This document shows, in pieces, positions 35,329 to 44,866 of a stretch of 64,000 nucleotides of DNA (positions are counted from its first letter, which is position 1; the number at the start of each line of letters is the position of its first letter). A model generated the notes under the pieces. It saw nothing but the letters and a program-made list of their open reading frames with translations, was not told the origin of the DNA and did not search any database. The position numbers and the translations under genes were made by a program. The DNA comes from Marinomonas maritima (lineage in GTDB: Bacteria; Pseudomonadota; Gammaproteobacteria; Pseudomonadales; Marinomonadaceae), in assembly GCF_024435075.2 (NCBI RefSeq), contig NZ_JAMZEG020000003.1, forward strand, positions 124,001 through 188,000, written 5' to 3'.

Positions 35329-36477
35329 ATGCTGAATTCCGCTCTATTATCTAGCCAATCATTCTTATTTGATGAGCTACTAAGCAACTGGTCGCTTTAT
35401 GGCATCAATCAAGAACAAGGCTTTAGCTATGAAAGTATGACTCACGACTGGACAAAAAACTCAGTGGGACGAATTCGCCTACTTACTCAATGCCGACAAC
35501 TCTATACCTTTAGCCATGCATGCCAGATAAAAAACACACCCAAATGGCAAACAACATTAACACCACTTTTCGACTTCATCACCTCGCATTACTTCCTTGA
35601 TGAACGCTGGATTTTTTCGTTAAACGACGACCTTTCTGTAAAAGACAAACAGTCTGATGCGTATGCTCTCGCCTTTGTTTTATTAGCGTTTAGTCACTAC
35701 TATCAAGTAACAAAAGATGATCGCGCTCTTCAATATATGAAAAAAACACACCTTTTTTTGCTAGAAAACATGCAAGCAGAGTCTGGTGGTTTTTATGAGG
35801 CGCACCCTGTCGACACCAACCAAATTCGCCGACAGAACCCACACATGCACTTGCTAGAAGGCTATATTGCAGCCTTTAACACTACGCAAGATAGCGATTA
35901 TAAAGACACGATTAAATCGCTTCTCTCGTTGTCTATTCAACACTTCTATCACAAAGACACAAAAACACTGCGTGAATTTTTTAGCTCAGATTGGCATCTT
36001 CATCCTGACACGGGTAATCAAGTAGAACCAGGCCATCACTTCGAGTGGGTATGGTTACTTTATCAGGCTAATAAAATACTACCCAACTCCGACTATACCG
36101 AGTTAGCTCAGCAATTATGGTTAACGGCCACTCGTCACGGATTCGCAAACAATGGGGGTATTTATAACCAAATAGACGGCAACAACTACCAACCCATTGA
36201 TAGAGAAAAACGCGTCTGGCCGATCACAGAATACCTTAAAGCAATAACCGTCATCCCTATTGGCAAAGAAGAAAAAATAGACCACTTAGAGAAGGCTCTC
36301 GACTTTACTCAGCAACACTATTTTTTAAAAAATGGTCGATGGAATGAGTATCTCAACGAAGACAATACACCAAAAGACTTTCCGCTCCCCGGAACCAGCA
36401 GCTATCATATTTTTCTCGGCCTAACAGAAGTGGTAGCATGGGCAAAAGCGAACAATGGTTTTCAGGATTATGCTTAA
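35329..36477 (+). CDS. AGE-family epimerase/isomerase
   Basis: 382 residues, an all-alpha barrel of the N-acylglucosamine 2-epimerase family. Conserved segments are RIRLLTQCRQLYTFSHA, DAYALAFVLLAFSHYY, NPHMHLLEGYIAAF and PGHHFEWVWLLYQA, with the histidines that mark the active site. Relatives isomerise free sugars (mannose to fructose or glucose) or epimerise GlcNAc. It diverges from hldE and precedes hldD by 69 bp, so it may share the LPS heptose-core regulation. Which sugar it acts on is not readable. Confidence 0.85.
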   Translation: MLNSALLSSQSFLFDELLSNWSLYGINQEQGFSYESMTHDWTKNSVGRIRLLTQCRQLYTFSHACQIKNTPKWQTTLTPLFDFITSHYFLDERWIFSLNDDLSVKDKQSDAYALAFVLLAFSHYYQVTKDDRALQYMKKTHLFLLENMQAESGGFYEAHPVDTNQIRRQNPHMHLLEGYIAAFNTTQDSDYKDTIKSLLSLSIQHFYHKDTKTLREFFSSDWHLHPDTGNQVEPGHHFEWVWLLYQANKILPNSDYTELAQQLWLTATRHGFANNGGIYNQIDGNNYQPIDREKRVWPITEYLKAITVIPIGKEEKIDHLEKALDFTQQHYFLKNGRWNEYLNEDNTPKDFPLPGTSSYHIFLGLTEVVAWAKANNGFQDYA

Positions 36478-36546
36478 GTTTGGCTTACTGATCATCTTAG
36501 GCAAAACCTCAAAAGACAACGCCTCCCACATTAGGATAAATGTATT

Positions 36547-37494
36547 ATGTATATAGTTACTGGCGGTGCCGGATTTATTGGCAGCAACATCATCAAAGCG
36601 TTAAATAAAAAAGGCATCAAAGATATCCTTTTAGTTGACGATTTAACGGATGGAAAAAAGTGCCTTAATCTCTCTGATCTGGATATTGCAGACTACATGG
36701 ATATGTATGATTTTCTAGATGCGATTAAGAACGATACGCTAGGCATTAAACCCATTGCCATTTTCCATGAAGGAGCCTGCTCCGCCACCACCGAGTGGAA
36801 TGGTAAATTTGTGATGGATGTCAATTACCAATACTCAAAAGCCGTATTGGACTTTTGCCTAAAACATGAAGCGCCCTTTTCCTATGCGTCTTCAGCTTCT
36901 GTTTATGGTTCAGGCCCTGTTTTCCAAGAGTCTCGTGAAAACGAAAAACCTCTTAATATGTACGCATATTCCAAATTTCAATTTGATCAATATATTCGCG
37001 CCGTTCTGCCTAAGGCAAAAAGTCAGATTGTTGGCTTTCGTTACTTCAATGTCTACGGGCCTCGAGAGCAACATAAAGGCAGCATGGCTAGTGTTGCCTT
37101 TCACCTTCGAAACCAAGTACTCGCTGATGAAAATCCAAAATTATTTGGGGCTTATGACGGCTATGAAGCAGGTGGCCAAAGCCGTGATTTTATTTATGTT
37201 GAAGATCTGGTTAATACCAAACTTTGGTTCCTAGAGAATTCAGACAAGTCTGGTATATTTAACCTAGGTACCGGCAAAGCAGAACCATTTAGAACCATTG
37301 CTGAAACCGTTATCGGACATTATGGGAAAGGCGAAATCGAATACATCCCTTTTCCAGAACATTTAAAAGGTGCCTATCAAAGCTTTACCGAAGCCGATAT
37401 AACCAAATTACGGGGTATTGGTTACACAGGGGATTTCCGCGGATTAGCGCAAGGCGTTCAAGATTATCTAGGTTGGCTCGACTCGAATGGCTAA
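36547..37494 (+). CDS. hldD: ADP-L-glycero-D-manno-heptose 6-epimerase HldD
   Basis: A 315-residue short-chain dehydrogenase. The NADP-binding motif is TGGAGFIGSNI at the N-terminus. The catalytic serine/tyrosine region is ASSASVYG and the YxxxK motif is YAYSKFQFDQY. GACSATTEWNG and FRYFNVYGPREQHKG are typical of HldD. It epimerises C6 of ADP-D-glycero-D-manno-heptose. Its end overlaps waaF by 8 bp. Confidence 0.96.
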   Translation: MYIVTGGAGFIGSNIIKALNKKGIKDILLVDDLTDGKKCLNLSDLDIADYMDMYDFLDAIKNDTLGIKPIAIFHEGACSATTEWNGKFVMDVNYQYSKAVLDFCLKHEAPFSYASSASVYGSGPVFQESRENEKPLNMYAYSKFQFDQYIRAVLPKAKSQIVGFRYFNVYGPREQHKGSMASVAFHLRNQVLADENPKLFGAYDGYEAGGQSRDFIYVEDLVNTKLWFLENSDKSGIFNLGTGKAEPFRTIAETVIGHYGKGEIEYIPFPEHLKGAYQSFTEADITKLRGIGYTGDFRGLAQGVQDYLGWLDSNG

Positions 37495-38485
37495 ATATTT
37501 AATTGTTGGCCCATCTTGGGTTGGCGACATGGTGATGGCGCAAAGCCTTTTTATTACGCTAAAGCAGCGTGATGAAGAAGCAATCATCGATGTCATCGGT
37601 CCAAATTGGTCATCGCCTATTTTGGCCAGAATGCCAGAAATAAGAAATGCAATTACCCTACCCACAGGCCACGGTGAATGGGGAATCGGCACGCGCCGTA
37701 AACTAGGTCATTCGCTACGTTCGGAGCATTATGATCAAGCAATCATAATGCCTCGTTCATGGAAGTCTGCACTGGTGCCTTTTTTTGCCAATGTTCCACA
37801 TCGTGTGGGCTTTACAGGCGAACAACGCTATATTTTGCTGAACGAACATCGTAAGCTGGATAAAAGTGTTTTAAATCAAACGGTAAAACGCTTTACATCC
37901 TTAGGCGTTCCCAAGGAACTGGCTTACCCGCCCACAGACATACCATCACCCTCTTTGCGTGTTGACCCAGAAAACCAAAAAAGCCTTTATCAACAACACA
38001 ACCTATCGAACAGACCAGCTATCGCCCTTATGGCCGGCGCAGAATTTGGCCCTTCTAAACAATGGCCTATCGCCTATTTTTACGAATTAGCCAAAAGCGC
38101 CATTGAAGCGGGTTACCAAATTTGGGTATTAGGCGGGCCAAAAGACCAAAGCGACGGAGACAACATTGTTGAGCATCTTGGTGAATTTGCCGTCAACTTA
38201 TGCGGAAAAACACAACTGGTGGACGCTATCGACCTACTAGCGGCCGCTAAAAAAGCCGTCAGCAATGATTCAGGTTTAATGCACATTGCCGCCGCGGTCG
38301 GCACAGAGGTCCATGGTATTTATGGCTCCACCAGCGAACTATTTACACCACCACTCACTGATAACAAGACCATTCATAATCTCCACCTTGAGTGCTCTCC
38401 ATGCTTTAAACGAATTTGCCCATTAGAGCATACAAACTGTCAGAACCAACTTACTCCTGACATGGTGATAAAGGCTGTCGTCTGA
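37487..38485 (+). CDS. waaF: ADP-heptose:LPS heptosyltransferase II WaaF
   Basis: A 332-residue family-9 glycosyltransferase that adds the second heptose to the inner core. The start MAKYLIVGPSWVGDMVMAQSLF is the WaaF N-terminal pattern. The donor-binding region contains MAGAEFGPSKQWPIAYF, VSNDSGLMHIAAAVG and GIYGSTSELFTPP, and the end has the Cys-rich ECSPCFKRICPLEHTNC. It overlaps hldD (8 bp) and the next GT9 gene. Confidence 0.95.
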   Translation: MAKYLIVGPSWVGDMVMAQSLFITLKQRDEEAIIDVIGPNWSSPILARMPEIRNAITLPTGHGEWGIGTRRKLGHSLRSEHYDQAIIMPRSWKSALVPFFANVPHRVGFTGEQRYILLNEHRKLDKSVLNQTVKRFTSLGVPKELAYPPTDIPSPSLRVDPENQKSLYQQHNLSNRPAIALMAGAEFGPSKQWPIAYFYELAKSAIEAGYQIWVLGGPKDQSDGDNIVEHLGEFAVNLCGKTQLVDAIDLLAAAKKAVSNDSGLMHIAAAVGTEVHGIYGSTSELFTPPLTDNKTIHNLHLECSPCFKRICPLEHTNCQNQLTPDMVIKAVV

Positions 38486-39426
38486 TGATGAATCTTGTAT
38501 TACTTAGAAATAGGCCCCATCTTGGCGCTCAAATAACAACGATTCCGGTATTGGCTCACTTCAGCCAGAATTACTGTCATCAAGAACCTCTCATTCTTTC
38601 ATCAAAAAGCAATGTAGCTTGGATTTATAACCAACTACCTTGGGTAAAAGAGTGTATTGATTCAAATAGTAAGATTGAAGAGCTGAAAGCACTAAAAAGC
38701 ACTCATCGTTTACTTAACTTAAGACCAAGCAACCGTCTGTCAGTTGTGTTATACGCGCTGTTTAAAAAAGGGCGCTGTTTTGACTTCGTTAAAACCGCCT
38801 TCTTAGCCAACCTAACATCGGAGAAACATAACGTTTTATGTGAAGCGGAGTATCGGGCATTAGGGTACCTAAAGGTTTTCATCAAAGATGAGCAGGCTTT
38901 GTTACCAGCCCTTGCCGCGCCTTTCTTCACACTAATGCAAGCATCAACACTTAATCTAAAAAAAGCAGAATTGAATATACTAATGATGCCCGGTGGCGGT
39001 GCTGGAGAGATTAAAAAATGGGGCATTGATCATTTTATTGCGGCTGGTGAAGCCATTGCGAATACACTAAAAAGAACATGCCATATCCATATTTTATTAG
39101 GTCCTGATGAAAAAGAAGAAATTCATTACGTAAAAAAACTGGGTGACTCTAACCATTTGTCTCTGCATGTAAACCTTCCTCTAAAAGATATCGCAAAACT
39201 AGTGGACAACTGTGACTTAACCATAGCAAATGATTGTGGCCCATCTCATATAGCTCAATGCATGCAGAAACCCTACATAGGCCTTTTTAGAGAGCCAAAT
39301 ACGGAATGGTTCCTCACTCATCCAAAGTCGGTTAAAGTGCTCCCACAAAAAGGGCATGACATAAAAACAATTACCACCAAAAGCGTGACGGAATGCGCTG
39401 TTAACTTATTAAAGAGCCAAGCATGA
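38485..39426 (+). CDS. Family-9 (heptosyltransferase-like) glycosyltransferase
   Basis: A 313-residue protein with GT9-type features: N-terminal LRNRPHLGAQITTIPVLAHF, the donor region MMPGGGAGEIKKWGIDHF and TIANDCGPSHIAQCMQKPYIGLF. In this position one would expect WaaC or a further heptosyltransferase. The match to WaaC is not close by eye, so I leave it as a GT9 enzyme. Its first base is the last base of waaF, and its end overlaps the GT2 gene by 4 bp (ATGA), so all are translated from one message. Confidence 0.82.
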   Translation: MMNLVLLRNRPHLGAQITTIPVLAHFSQNYCHQEPLILSSKSNVAWIYNQLPWVKECIDSNSKIEELKALKSTHRLLNLRPSNRLSVVLYALFKKGRCFDFVKTAFLANLTSEKHNVLCEAEYRALGYLKVFIKDEQALLPALAAPFFTLMQASTLNLKKAELNILMMPGGGAGEIKKWGIDHFIAAGEAIANTLKRTCHIHILLGPDEKEEIHYVKKLGDSNHLSLHVNLPLKDIAKLVDNCDLTIANDCGPSHIAQCMQKPYIGLFREPNTEWFLTHPKSVKVLPQKGHDIKTITTKSVTECAVNLLKSQA

Positions 39427-40208
39427 AAATTTCAGGCAACATCATTACTCTCAATGAAGAAAAAAACATCGCGGCTTGTATAGAATCAATGCAAACTGTT
39501 TGCGATGAAATTATCGTGGTTGACTCAGGAAGTACTGATAATACCATTGAGATCGCAAGGCGTTTAGGTGCAACCATCATCAATCAACCTTACTTAGGCG
39601 ATGGTATCCAAAAAAATGTCGCACTGAACCATACTCAAAACGCTTGGGTATTAAGCCTAGATGCGGATGAACGCTTAACACCAGAAATGACACTCGCTAT
39701 TCAGCAACTAAGCTTAGAATCCACCAGTCTTGAAGGCTATTCATTTCGTAGACAAAACATGATTGGTAATCGATGGATTAAACATTGCGGTTGGTATCCT
39801 GATCGTTGCATTCGATTATACAATACAGAAAAAACACGTTTTGCCGATGTAAAACAGCACGCCAGTGTACAGACTAAAAAAATCAAACACATCGATGCTG
39901 ACATTATTCACTTTTCATTTAAAAATATTGGTGAATTATTTGCCAAGCCCGGTCGTAACTTCAGCGGAAGAGCCGCTAAAATTATGTATGCAAAAGGAAA
40001 ACGAGCCAACTCTTTCTCTCCTTTTACCCATGGCCTAAATGCTTTTATCCGTAAGTATATTTTTCAGCGAGGATTCATGGGCGGCGTAGATGGAATGACG
40101 GTAGCGTTAAGTGCAGCCGTCAATAGCTACCTAAAATACGCAAAACTGCTCGAATACCAGCGAGATCCTAGCGTCACAAAACAAGATGACTTCAAAAATA
40201 TTTGGTAA
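39423..40208 (+). CDS. GT2 LPS core glycosyltransferase, WaaE/KdtX-like
   Basis: 261 residues. The GT-A domain has ISGNIITLNEEKNIAACIESM at the start, EIIVVDSGSTDNTIEIARRLGA and the acidic metal motif SLDADERLTPEM. The RWIKHCGWYPDRCIRLYN segment is characteristic of WaaE/KdtX beta-1,4-glucosyltransferases, which add glucose to the first heptose in Klebsiella and Serratia. Located inside the inner-core operon. The acceptor is inferred from homologs. Confidence 0.88.
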   Translation: MKISGNIITLNEEKNIAACIESMQTVCDEIIVVDSGSTDNTIEIARRLGATIINQPYLGDGIQKNVALNHTQNAWVLSLDADERLTPEMTLAIQQLSLESTSLEGYSFRRQNMIGNRWIKHCGWYPDRCIRLYNTEKTRFADVKQHASVQTKKIKHIDADIIHFSFKNIGELFAKPGRNFSGRAAKIMYAKGKRANSFSPFTHGLNAFIRKYIFQRGFMGGVDGMTVALSAAVNSYLKYAKLLEYQRDPSVTKQDDFKNIW

Positions 40209-40226
40209 TAAAACAGGCGACACACT

Positions 40227-41276
40227 TTGAGCAAAACGTTAACCGTACTTCATGTAAATCTGGCCAAAGGCTTCCGCGGTGGAGAAAGGCAAACTGAGCT
40301 TCTCATTAGGGCTCTGTCCAAGCACTTTAAAACCAAACAACTACTTGCTTGCCGCGATAACTCACCTCTTCGCTCAAGGCTTGAAGACGTTGAAGGCCTG
40401 ACATTCGTTACAGCAAACCATCAGTTATCTGGTCACTATTCAACACCTTATGTTGATATCGTTCATGCACATGAAGCCAAAGCCGTTCATTGGGCTTATC
40501 TACACAAAGTACTAAAAAATACGCCCTACATTATTACTCGGCGAGTCGACACACCCATCAAAGAAAAATGGTTCAACCAAAAAACGTATCGTAATGCATC
40601 AGCATTGGTGGGCATATCCACTATTATTGCAAACCAAATTCGCGATAAGCAATGGGGAGAGGTCGATCAAATACCCAGCACATTGGCCCACTTAAATACC
40701 GACAAAAAACAAGGTGAAGCCTTCCGAAGTGCTTTTCTGGGCAAAATCATCGTTGGTCATGTAGGTGCGCTCGTTGATAAGCATAAGGGCCAAAAGGTTC
40801 TTATTGAAGCTGCCAGCCTATTGGAAGAAAGTCATCCGAATTTACATATTGTCTTTTTCGGAGACGGTGCAGACAAAGATGAGCTTGAGTCTTTATCCAA
40901 AGGAAATAAAAATATTACATGGATGGGGTTTAAACCAAAGATTGGGGACTATTTACCATTCTTTGATCTCTTTGCCTTCCCCTCTCGGAATGAAGGTTTG
41001 GGCTCGACTCTATTAGATGTAATGGACGCTGGTGTACCTATCATTGCCTCTAATGTCGGCGGCATTCCAGACATTGTTATTGACAACGAAACAGGGATAC
41101 TTGTCGCACCAAACGATAGCTTAGCGCTGAAAGAGGCCATAATAAGACTCTCTGAAGACAAAGAGCTTCAAGCAACCCTGATTGAAGGCGCAAAAAAACA
41201 ACTCGAAAACTACACTCCACAAAGAATGGCAGAAAGTTACTTGTCACTCTATGAAAAAATAATAGCCCGAGACTAA
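40227..41276 (+). CDS. GT4-family glycosyltransferase of LPS core
   Basis: 349 residues, GT-B fold. N-terminal acceptor half LHVNLAKGFRGGERQTELLIRAL, then the nucleotide-sugar half with HVGALVDKHKGQKVLIEAASLL, FFGDGADKDELE and the E-x7-E donor motif in FAFPSRNEGLGSTLLDVMDAGVPIIAS. It begins at TTG 40227. It is the last gene of the hldD-waaF-GT9-GT2-GT4 run, 18 bp after the GT2 gene. It likely transfers a hexose to the inner core, but the sugar is not readable. Confidence 0.86.
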   Translation: MSKTLTVLHVNLAKGFRGGERQTELLIRALSKHFKTKQLLACRDNSPLRSRLEDVEGLTFVTANHQLSGHYSTPYVDIVHAHEAKAVHWAYLHKVLKNTPYIITRRVDTPIKEKWFNQKTYRNASALVGISTIIANQIRDKQWGEVDQIPSTLAHLNTDKKQGEAFRSAFLGKIIVGHVGALVDKHKGQKVLIEAASLLEESHPNLHIVFFGDGADKDELESLSKGNKNITWMGFKPKIGDYLPFFDLFAFPSRNEGLGSTLLDVMDAGVPIIASNVGGIPDIVIDNETGILVAPNDSLALKEAIIRLSEDKELQATLIEGAKKQLENYTPQRMAESYLSLYEKIIARD

Positions 41277-41291
41277 AAGTCTCAAGCTATT
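41261..41291 (-). terminator. Terminator hairpin between GT4 and the pbgA-like gene
   Basis: Arms 41261-41274 and 41278-41291 pair AATAGC/GCTATT and GAGACT/AGTCTC with one two-base mismatch. On the minus strand the hairpin is followed by ATTTTTTC, so it best serves the pbgA-like gene. It overlaps the GT4 stop codon. Confidence 0.65.
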
Positions 41292-41324
41292 ATTCTAAAG
41301 AGAAAATGAATTTTATTAGCCTAT

Positions 41325-43154
41325 CTATTTTCTAAAACGACTCACACTTTCTAGTGCTTCTTTTAAATAGACATAGTTAGGCTCTGCCTCCTTTTTTATT
41401 CGGTTGGTTAGGTCATATATTGTATATTGACCACCAGCACCCACTTCCAAAATAGTGTCATGAGTAATCATCGCATAGCCAGCATAACTTGAAGACAACA
41501 CCCAGTCTCGATTCTCAGCTTTATCCAAAAGATCAATGCCTCCTGAATAAGCTTCCAAAGGGCTTGTGACGCCAAGATAATGTTTCATTAATGTTGGTAT
41601 AACGTCTTCATGGCTCGTTATAGATGGCCTCTCTTTCCCCTGTAATTTCATTTTGATATCAGGTCCAACCATCACAAAAGGTACATGAGTTTGTGCTGCC
41701 GTAAAGTTACTATTATGCCCCCAGTAGTTTAATTTGTTGTCATTCAATTCTTGAGCATGGTCGCCAGTAATAATCACCACCGTATTATCAGCATCGCCCG
41801 TTGCTCTCAATTCATCAAATACCTTCTTAGCCAAATCATCCACATAGCGAACACTCGTTTTATAGCGATTCATAAATCGAGTTGGGTCCGTATCCTTATT
41901 GAGAGCTAAGTAATTAACTGCATCCAACATAGGTTCATATTTTTTATCATAATCTTGTGGGAAATCGTAGCCGTGTGGGGCATCGTAAAAAAGAAACGAA
42001 AAAGCGGGCTTAGATTTATCTCTATGTTGATACCACTGCAACCAATCCTCTGTTAGGTTTTTATCTCTTTCAGAAGGAGAGCGCCCTTCAGACCTTAGAC
42101 GTAGGTTGCTCACTTTAGTAAAAACAGTTTGATTAAACTCAGGGTCAGTTAAAGAAGCAGAAGTGAAAATACCTAATTGATAATCCAATGCTTGAAGACG
42201 GTCCATAAAAACAGGCGATTTCTGATTAGATAACATATTTTGCCAATACGTTCCTGGCAAGCCATAAAAAAGACCAAAGATCCCTGTTCGAGTCGCATTT
42301 CCTGTGGATATATGATTTGTAAAGGAAACACCACGTTGAGCATAAGCCAATATATTGGGTGAATTTTCGGCATTAAAAGTATCAAAGCGCCAAGAATCTA
42401 CCACTAAAAACATGAGATTAACGGGCTTATTAACCGCGACCGTGCTCAATTTTTCAGTAGGGTAATTAAGATTACTACTTATTTTTAAGGACAGTGCTTT
42501 TTTCTGTTCTAAGGATTTCTCATCAATCCAGCCATATTTCCGCATTAACCCATTTGCCGTAGCGGGCTGAAAAAGGGGTAAATAACTTTTACTTATAGTA
42601 ACGGGCTGATAAGCGTTTGCTGATGCCCATATATGAATAAAATTGCTTATAAAAAAACACAAGACAAACAAGAATACAAAATACCTTTTTTTACCCCACA
42701 GCCCTGAGCGGGCACTCAAAAAATGAAGTAAAAAATATTCGATTGCAAATATAAAAAGAAAACTAAAAATTGCAACAAGCCAAGTAACGATGGAAAAATC
42801 AACTACATCGCCGGATAACACCAACTTAAGAACGACCTCATTGATATGAAAACGATATTGAGCAAAAACAAATGTATCGATTAAAAGAACAAACAGAAAC
42901 GCCGACGATAGAAAACTAACGATCAAATAAAATAGTCGTCTTGATAAAAAGGTAAAAAAGAACGTAAAAAGGCCAAGAATCCCACCTAGCAATGCCATTT
43001 GCCCTATTAAGCTTGTGACAATAAAAGATGCGCCTAATATGTCAGTAGGAAACTCTGGTAAGAATGAGAAATACCTAATAGCTAAAAGAGCAGAAAAACC
43101 TATATTTATTATTAAAAAACAACTAAAAACAGAACGTCTATTTCCAAAAGTCAT
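41325..43154 (-). CDS. PbgA/YejM-like inner-membrane sulfatase-fold protein
   Basis: 609 residues with five N-terminal membrane segments (residues about 10-190) and a large periplasmic sulfatase/alkaline-phosphatase-fold domain starting near 240 (VNLMFLVVDSWRFDTFN). It continues through SFLFYDAPHGYDFP, VVIITGDHAQELND and TQTHVPFVMVGP-like segments. This is the layout of PbgA/YejM (LapC), which senses LPS at the inner membrane and controls LpxC stability through LapB in E. coli. The pairing with ugd and the LPS locus fits. The catalytic nucleophile common in true sulfatases (C/S-x-P-x-R) is not evident (GNATRTG instead). Confidence 0.85.
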   Translation of the reverse strand: MTFGNRRSVFSCFLIINIGFSALLAIRYFSFLPEFPTDILGASFIVTSLIGQMALLGGILGLFTFFFTFLSRRLFYLIVSFLSSAFLFVLLIDTFVFAQYRFHINEVVLKLVLSGDVVDFSIVTWLVAIFSFLFIFAIEYFLLHFLSARSGLWGKKRYFVFLFVLCFFISNFIHIWASANAYQPVTISKSYLPLFQPATANGLMRKYGWIDEKSLEQKKALSLKISSNLNYPTEKLSTVAVNKPVNLMFLVVDSWRFDTFNAENSPNILAYAQRGVSFTNHISTGNATRTGIFGLFYGLPGTYWQNMLSNQKSPVFMDRLQALDYQLGIFTSASLTDPEFNQTVFTKVSNLRLRSEGRSPSERDKNLTEDWLQWYQHRDKSKPAFSFLFYDAPHGYDFPQDYDKKYEPMLDAVNYLALNKDTDPTRFMNRYKTSVRYVDDLAKKVFDELRATGDADNTVVIITGDHAQELNDNKLNYWGHNSNFTAAQTHVPFVMVGPDIKMKLQGKERPSITSHEDVIPTLMKHYLGVTSPLEAYSGGIDLLDKAENRDWVLSSSYAGYAMITHDTILEVGAGGQYTIYDLTNRIKKEAEPNYVYLKEALESVSRFRK

Positions 43155-43201
43155 AATGCAAACCTAGAACATCATTTTAAATATTAAAACCAGAGATCAA
43201 A

Positions 43202-44371
43202 TCAAGAATCTACACCAAATAAATCACGTGTATACACTTTGTCTTTTACATCTAACATATCATCCGTCATTCGATTCGCGACGATCACATCTGACATATT
43301 TTTAAACTCTTCTAGGCTTTTAATCACTTTAGAGTTAAAAAAATTATCTTCCAGAAGAGCGGGCTCATATACAACGACTTCCACGCCTTTGGCTTTAATT
43401 CGCTTCATGACACCTTGAATGGCAGAAGCCCTGAAATTATCTGAACCCACCTTCATCACCAATCGGTAGATTCCTACTATCTTAGGGTTATCTTTAAGAA
43501 TAGATTTCGCCACGAAGTCTTTTCTTGTTACGTTAGCATCAACAATCGCTCGAACGAGGTTGTTAGGAACCTTGTCATAATTAGCAAGCAGCTGCTTCGT
43601 GTCTTTTGGTAAACAATAACCGCCATAACCAAAGGAAGGGTTGTTGTAATGGCTTCCTATACGAGGATCAAGCCCCACTCCTTCAATAATCTGACGGCTA
43701 TCTAACTGATGGGATTCTGCGTAGCTATCCAACTCATTAAAAAAAGCAACTCGCATCGCCAAATAGGTATTAGCAAACAACTTAATAGCCTCAGCTTCTG
43801 TGGAACCAGTTAGCAGTATGTCTATGTTCTCTTTTTCTGCCCCTTGAGCAAGGAGGTTAGCAAAGACTTTTGCACGATCAGACTCTTCACCGACCACAAT
43901 ACGAGAAGGGTATAAATTGTCATACAGCGCTTTACCTTCGCGTAAAAACTCAGGAGAGAACAAGAGGTTGCTCGTTAAAAAACGCTGACTGGCTGATTTT
44001 GTAAAACCGACAGGAACCGTCGATTTTACGATCATAATAGCATTAGGGTTGATGCGTATAACGTCCTGAATTACGGACTCAACATGGCTGGTGTTAAAAT
44101 AATTAGTCTCTGGATCATAATCTGTCGGCGTCGCAATGATCACGTAATCTGCACCTAGATAAGCCTCTTCCTTGTCTAGCGTGGCGATAAAATTAAGATT
44201 TTCTTCAAGGAGATAGCGTTCTATGTCTCGATCTTCAATAGGTGACAGCTTCTTATTAAGCATGTCCACCTTAGCGGCAACAATGTCCAATGCAACCACT
44301 TGATTATGCTTTGCTAATAACAGGGCATTAGAAATCCCCACGTACCCTGTGCCTGCCACTGCTATTTTCAT
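43202..44371 (-). CDS. ugd: UDP-glucose 6-dehydrogenase
   Basis: 389 residues. The N-terminal NAD-binding motif is MKIAVAGTGYVGISNALLL. Seen are IIATPTDYDPETNYFNTSHVESV, STVPVGFT, SPEFLREGKALYDN, and the catalytic-cysteine region SFGYGGYCLPKDTKQL. The enzyme oxidises UDP-glucose twice to UDP-glucuronate, a precursor for capsule, LPS core uronic acids or aminoarabinose. It lies 47 bp upstream of the pbgA-like gene on the same strand. The length matches the short (about 388-residue) enterobacterial Ugd class. Confidence 0.96.
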   Translation of the reverse strand: MKIAVAGTGYVGISNALLLAKHNQVVALDIVAAKVDMLNKKLSPIEDRDIERYLLEENLNFIATLDKEEAYLGADYVIIATPTDYDPETNYFNTSHVESVIQDVIRINPNAIMIVKSTVPVGFTKSASQRFLTSNLLFSPEFLREGKALYDNLYPSRIVVGEESDRAKVFANLLAQGAEKENIDILLTGSTEAEAIKLFANTYLAMRVAFFNELDSYAESHQLDSRQIIEGVGLDPRIGSHYNNPSFGYGGYCLPKDTKQLLANYDKVPNNLVRAIVDANVTRKDFVAKSILKDNPKIVGIYRLVMKVGSDNFRASAIQGVMKRIKAKGVEVVVYEPALLEDNFFNSKVIKSLEEFKNMSDVIVANRMTDDMLDVKDKVYTRDLFGVDS

Positions 44372-44539
44372 TAAGTTATACCTTATATTTAAAGATAGAA
44401 ATCGTGTTCAAAAGACGCTATTTTACAGCTTGAATCGTATTAAAAAATGCTAAATTATACTTTTTTTCTTAATTACATAAAGAAAGACAGCAAATAAAGA
44501 ACACCTCAGCTAATCTTAATAAAAAACAAGGAGTTCCAT

Positions 44540-44857
44540 ATGAAGTTTGAACTGGTAGATCGTCAAGGTTACATCCCTGATCTTAACTATGGCACCTCAG
44601 GACAAGAACTTTCCTGCTTTATTCCTAGCGATTATCCCTTCCAGCAAGTCAGCTACAATAACGGTGAAGGCGAGGTCATCATTGATAAACACACATGGCA
44701 TTTTTTCTTTACTCAAGAGGGGATCGGCATTCAATTAGTAGATGGGGTTGTCTCCTTAAAAGAAGCGGAACATTTTTTACTTTCCATTAAGTCGCACATT
44801 TGGGGTGAAACACACCAAGAAGTACAAATCTTCATGGCAGGGGTCACTCAAAAATAA
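44540..44857 (+). CDS. Small unrecognised protein, 105 residues
   Basis: A compact acidic protein (MKFELVDRQGYIPDLNYG start) with alternating aromatic and charged residues, no signal peptide, membrane segment or known motif that I can name. A strong AAGGAG ribosome site 7 nt before ATG 44540 and a palindromic hairpin after the stop (44867-44888) support a real single gene. It diverges from ugd. Function unknown. Confidence 0.75.
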   Translation: MKFELVDRQGYIPDLNYGTSGQELSCFIPSDYPFQQVSYNNGEGEVIIDKHTWHFFFTQEGIGIQLVDGVVSLKEAEHFLLSIKSHIWGETHQEVQIFMAGVTQK

Positions 44858-44866
44858 ACGGCTGTC

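Noticed and set aside
36866..37234. 122-codon plus-strand ORF inside hldD
   Set aside because: It is an alternative frame of the clear hldD gene with no family features.
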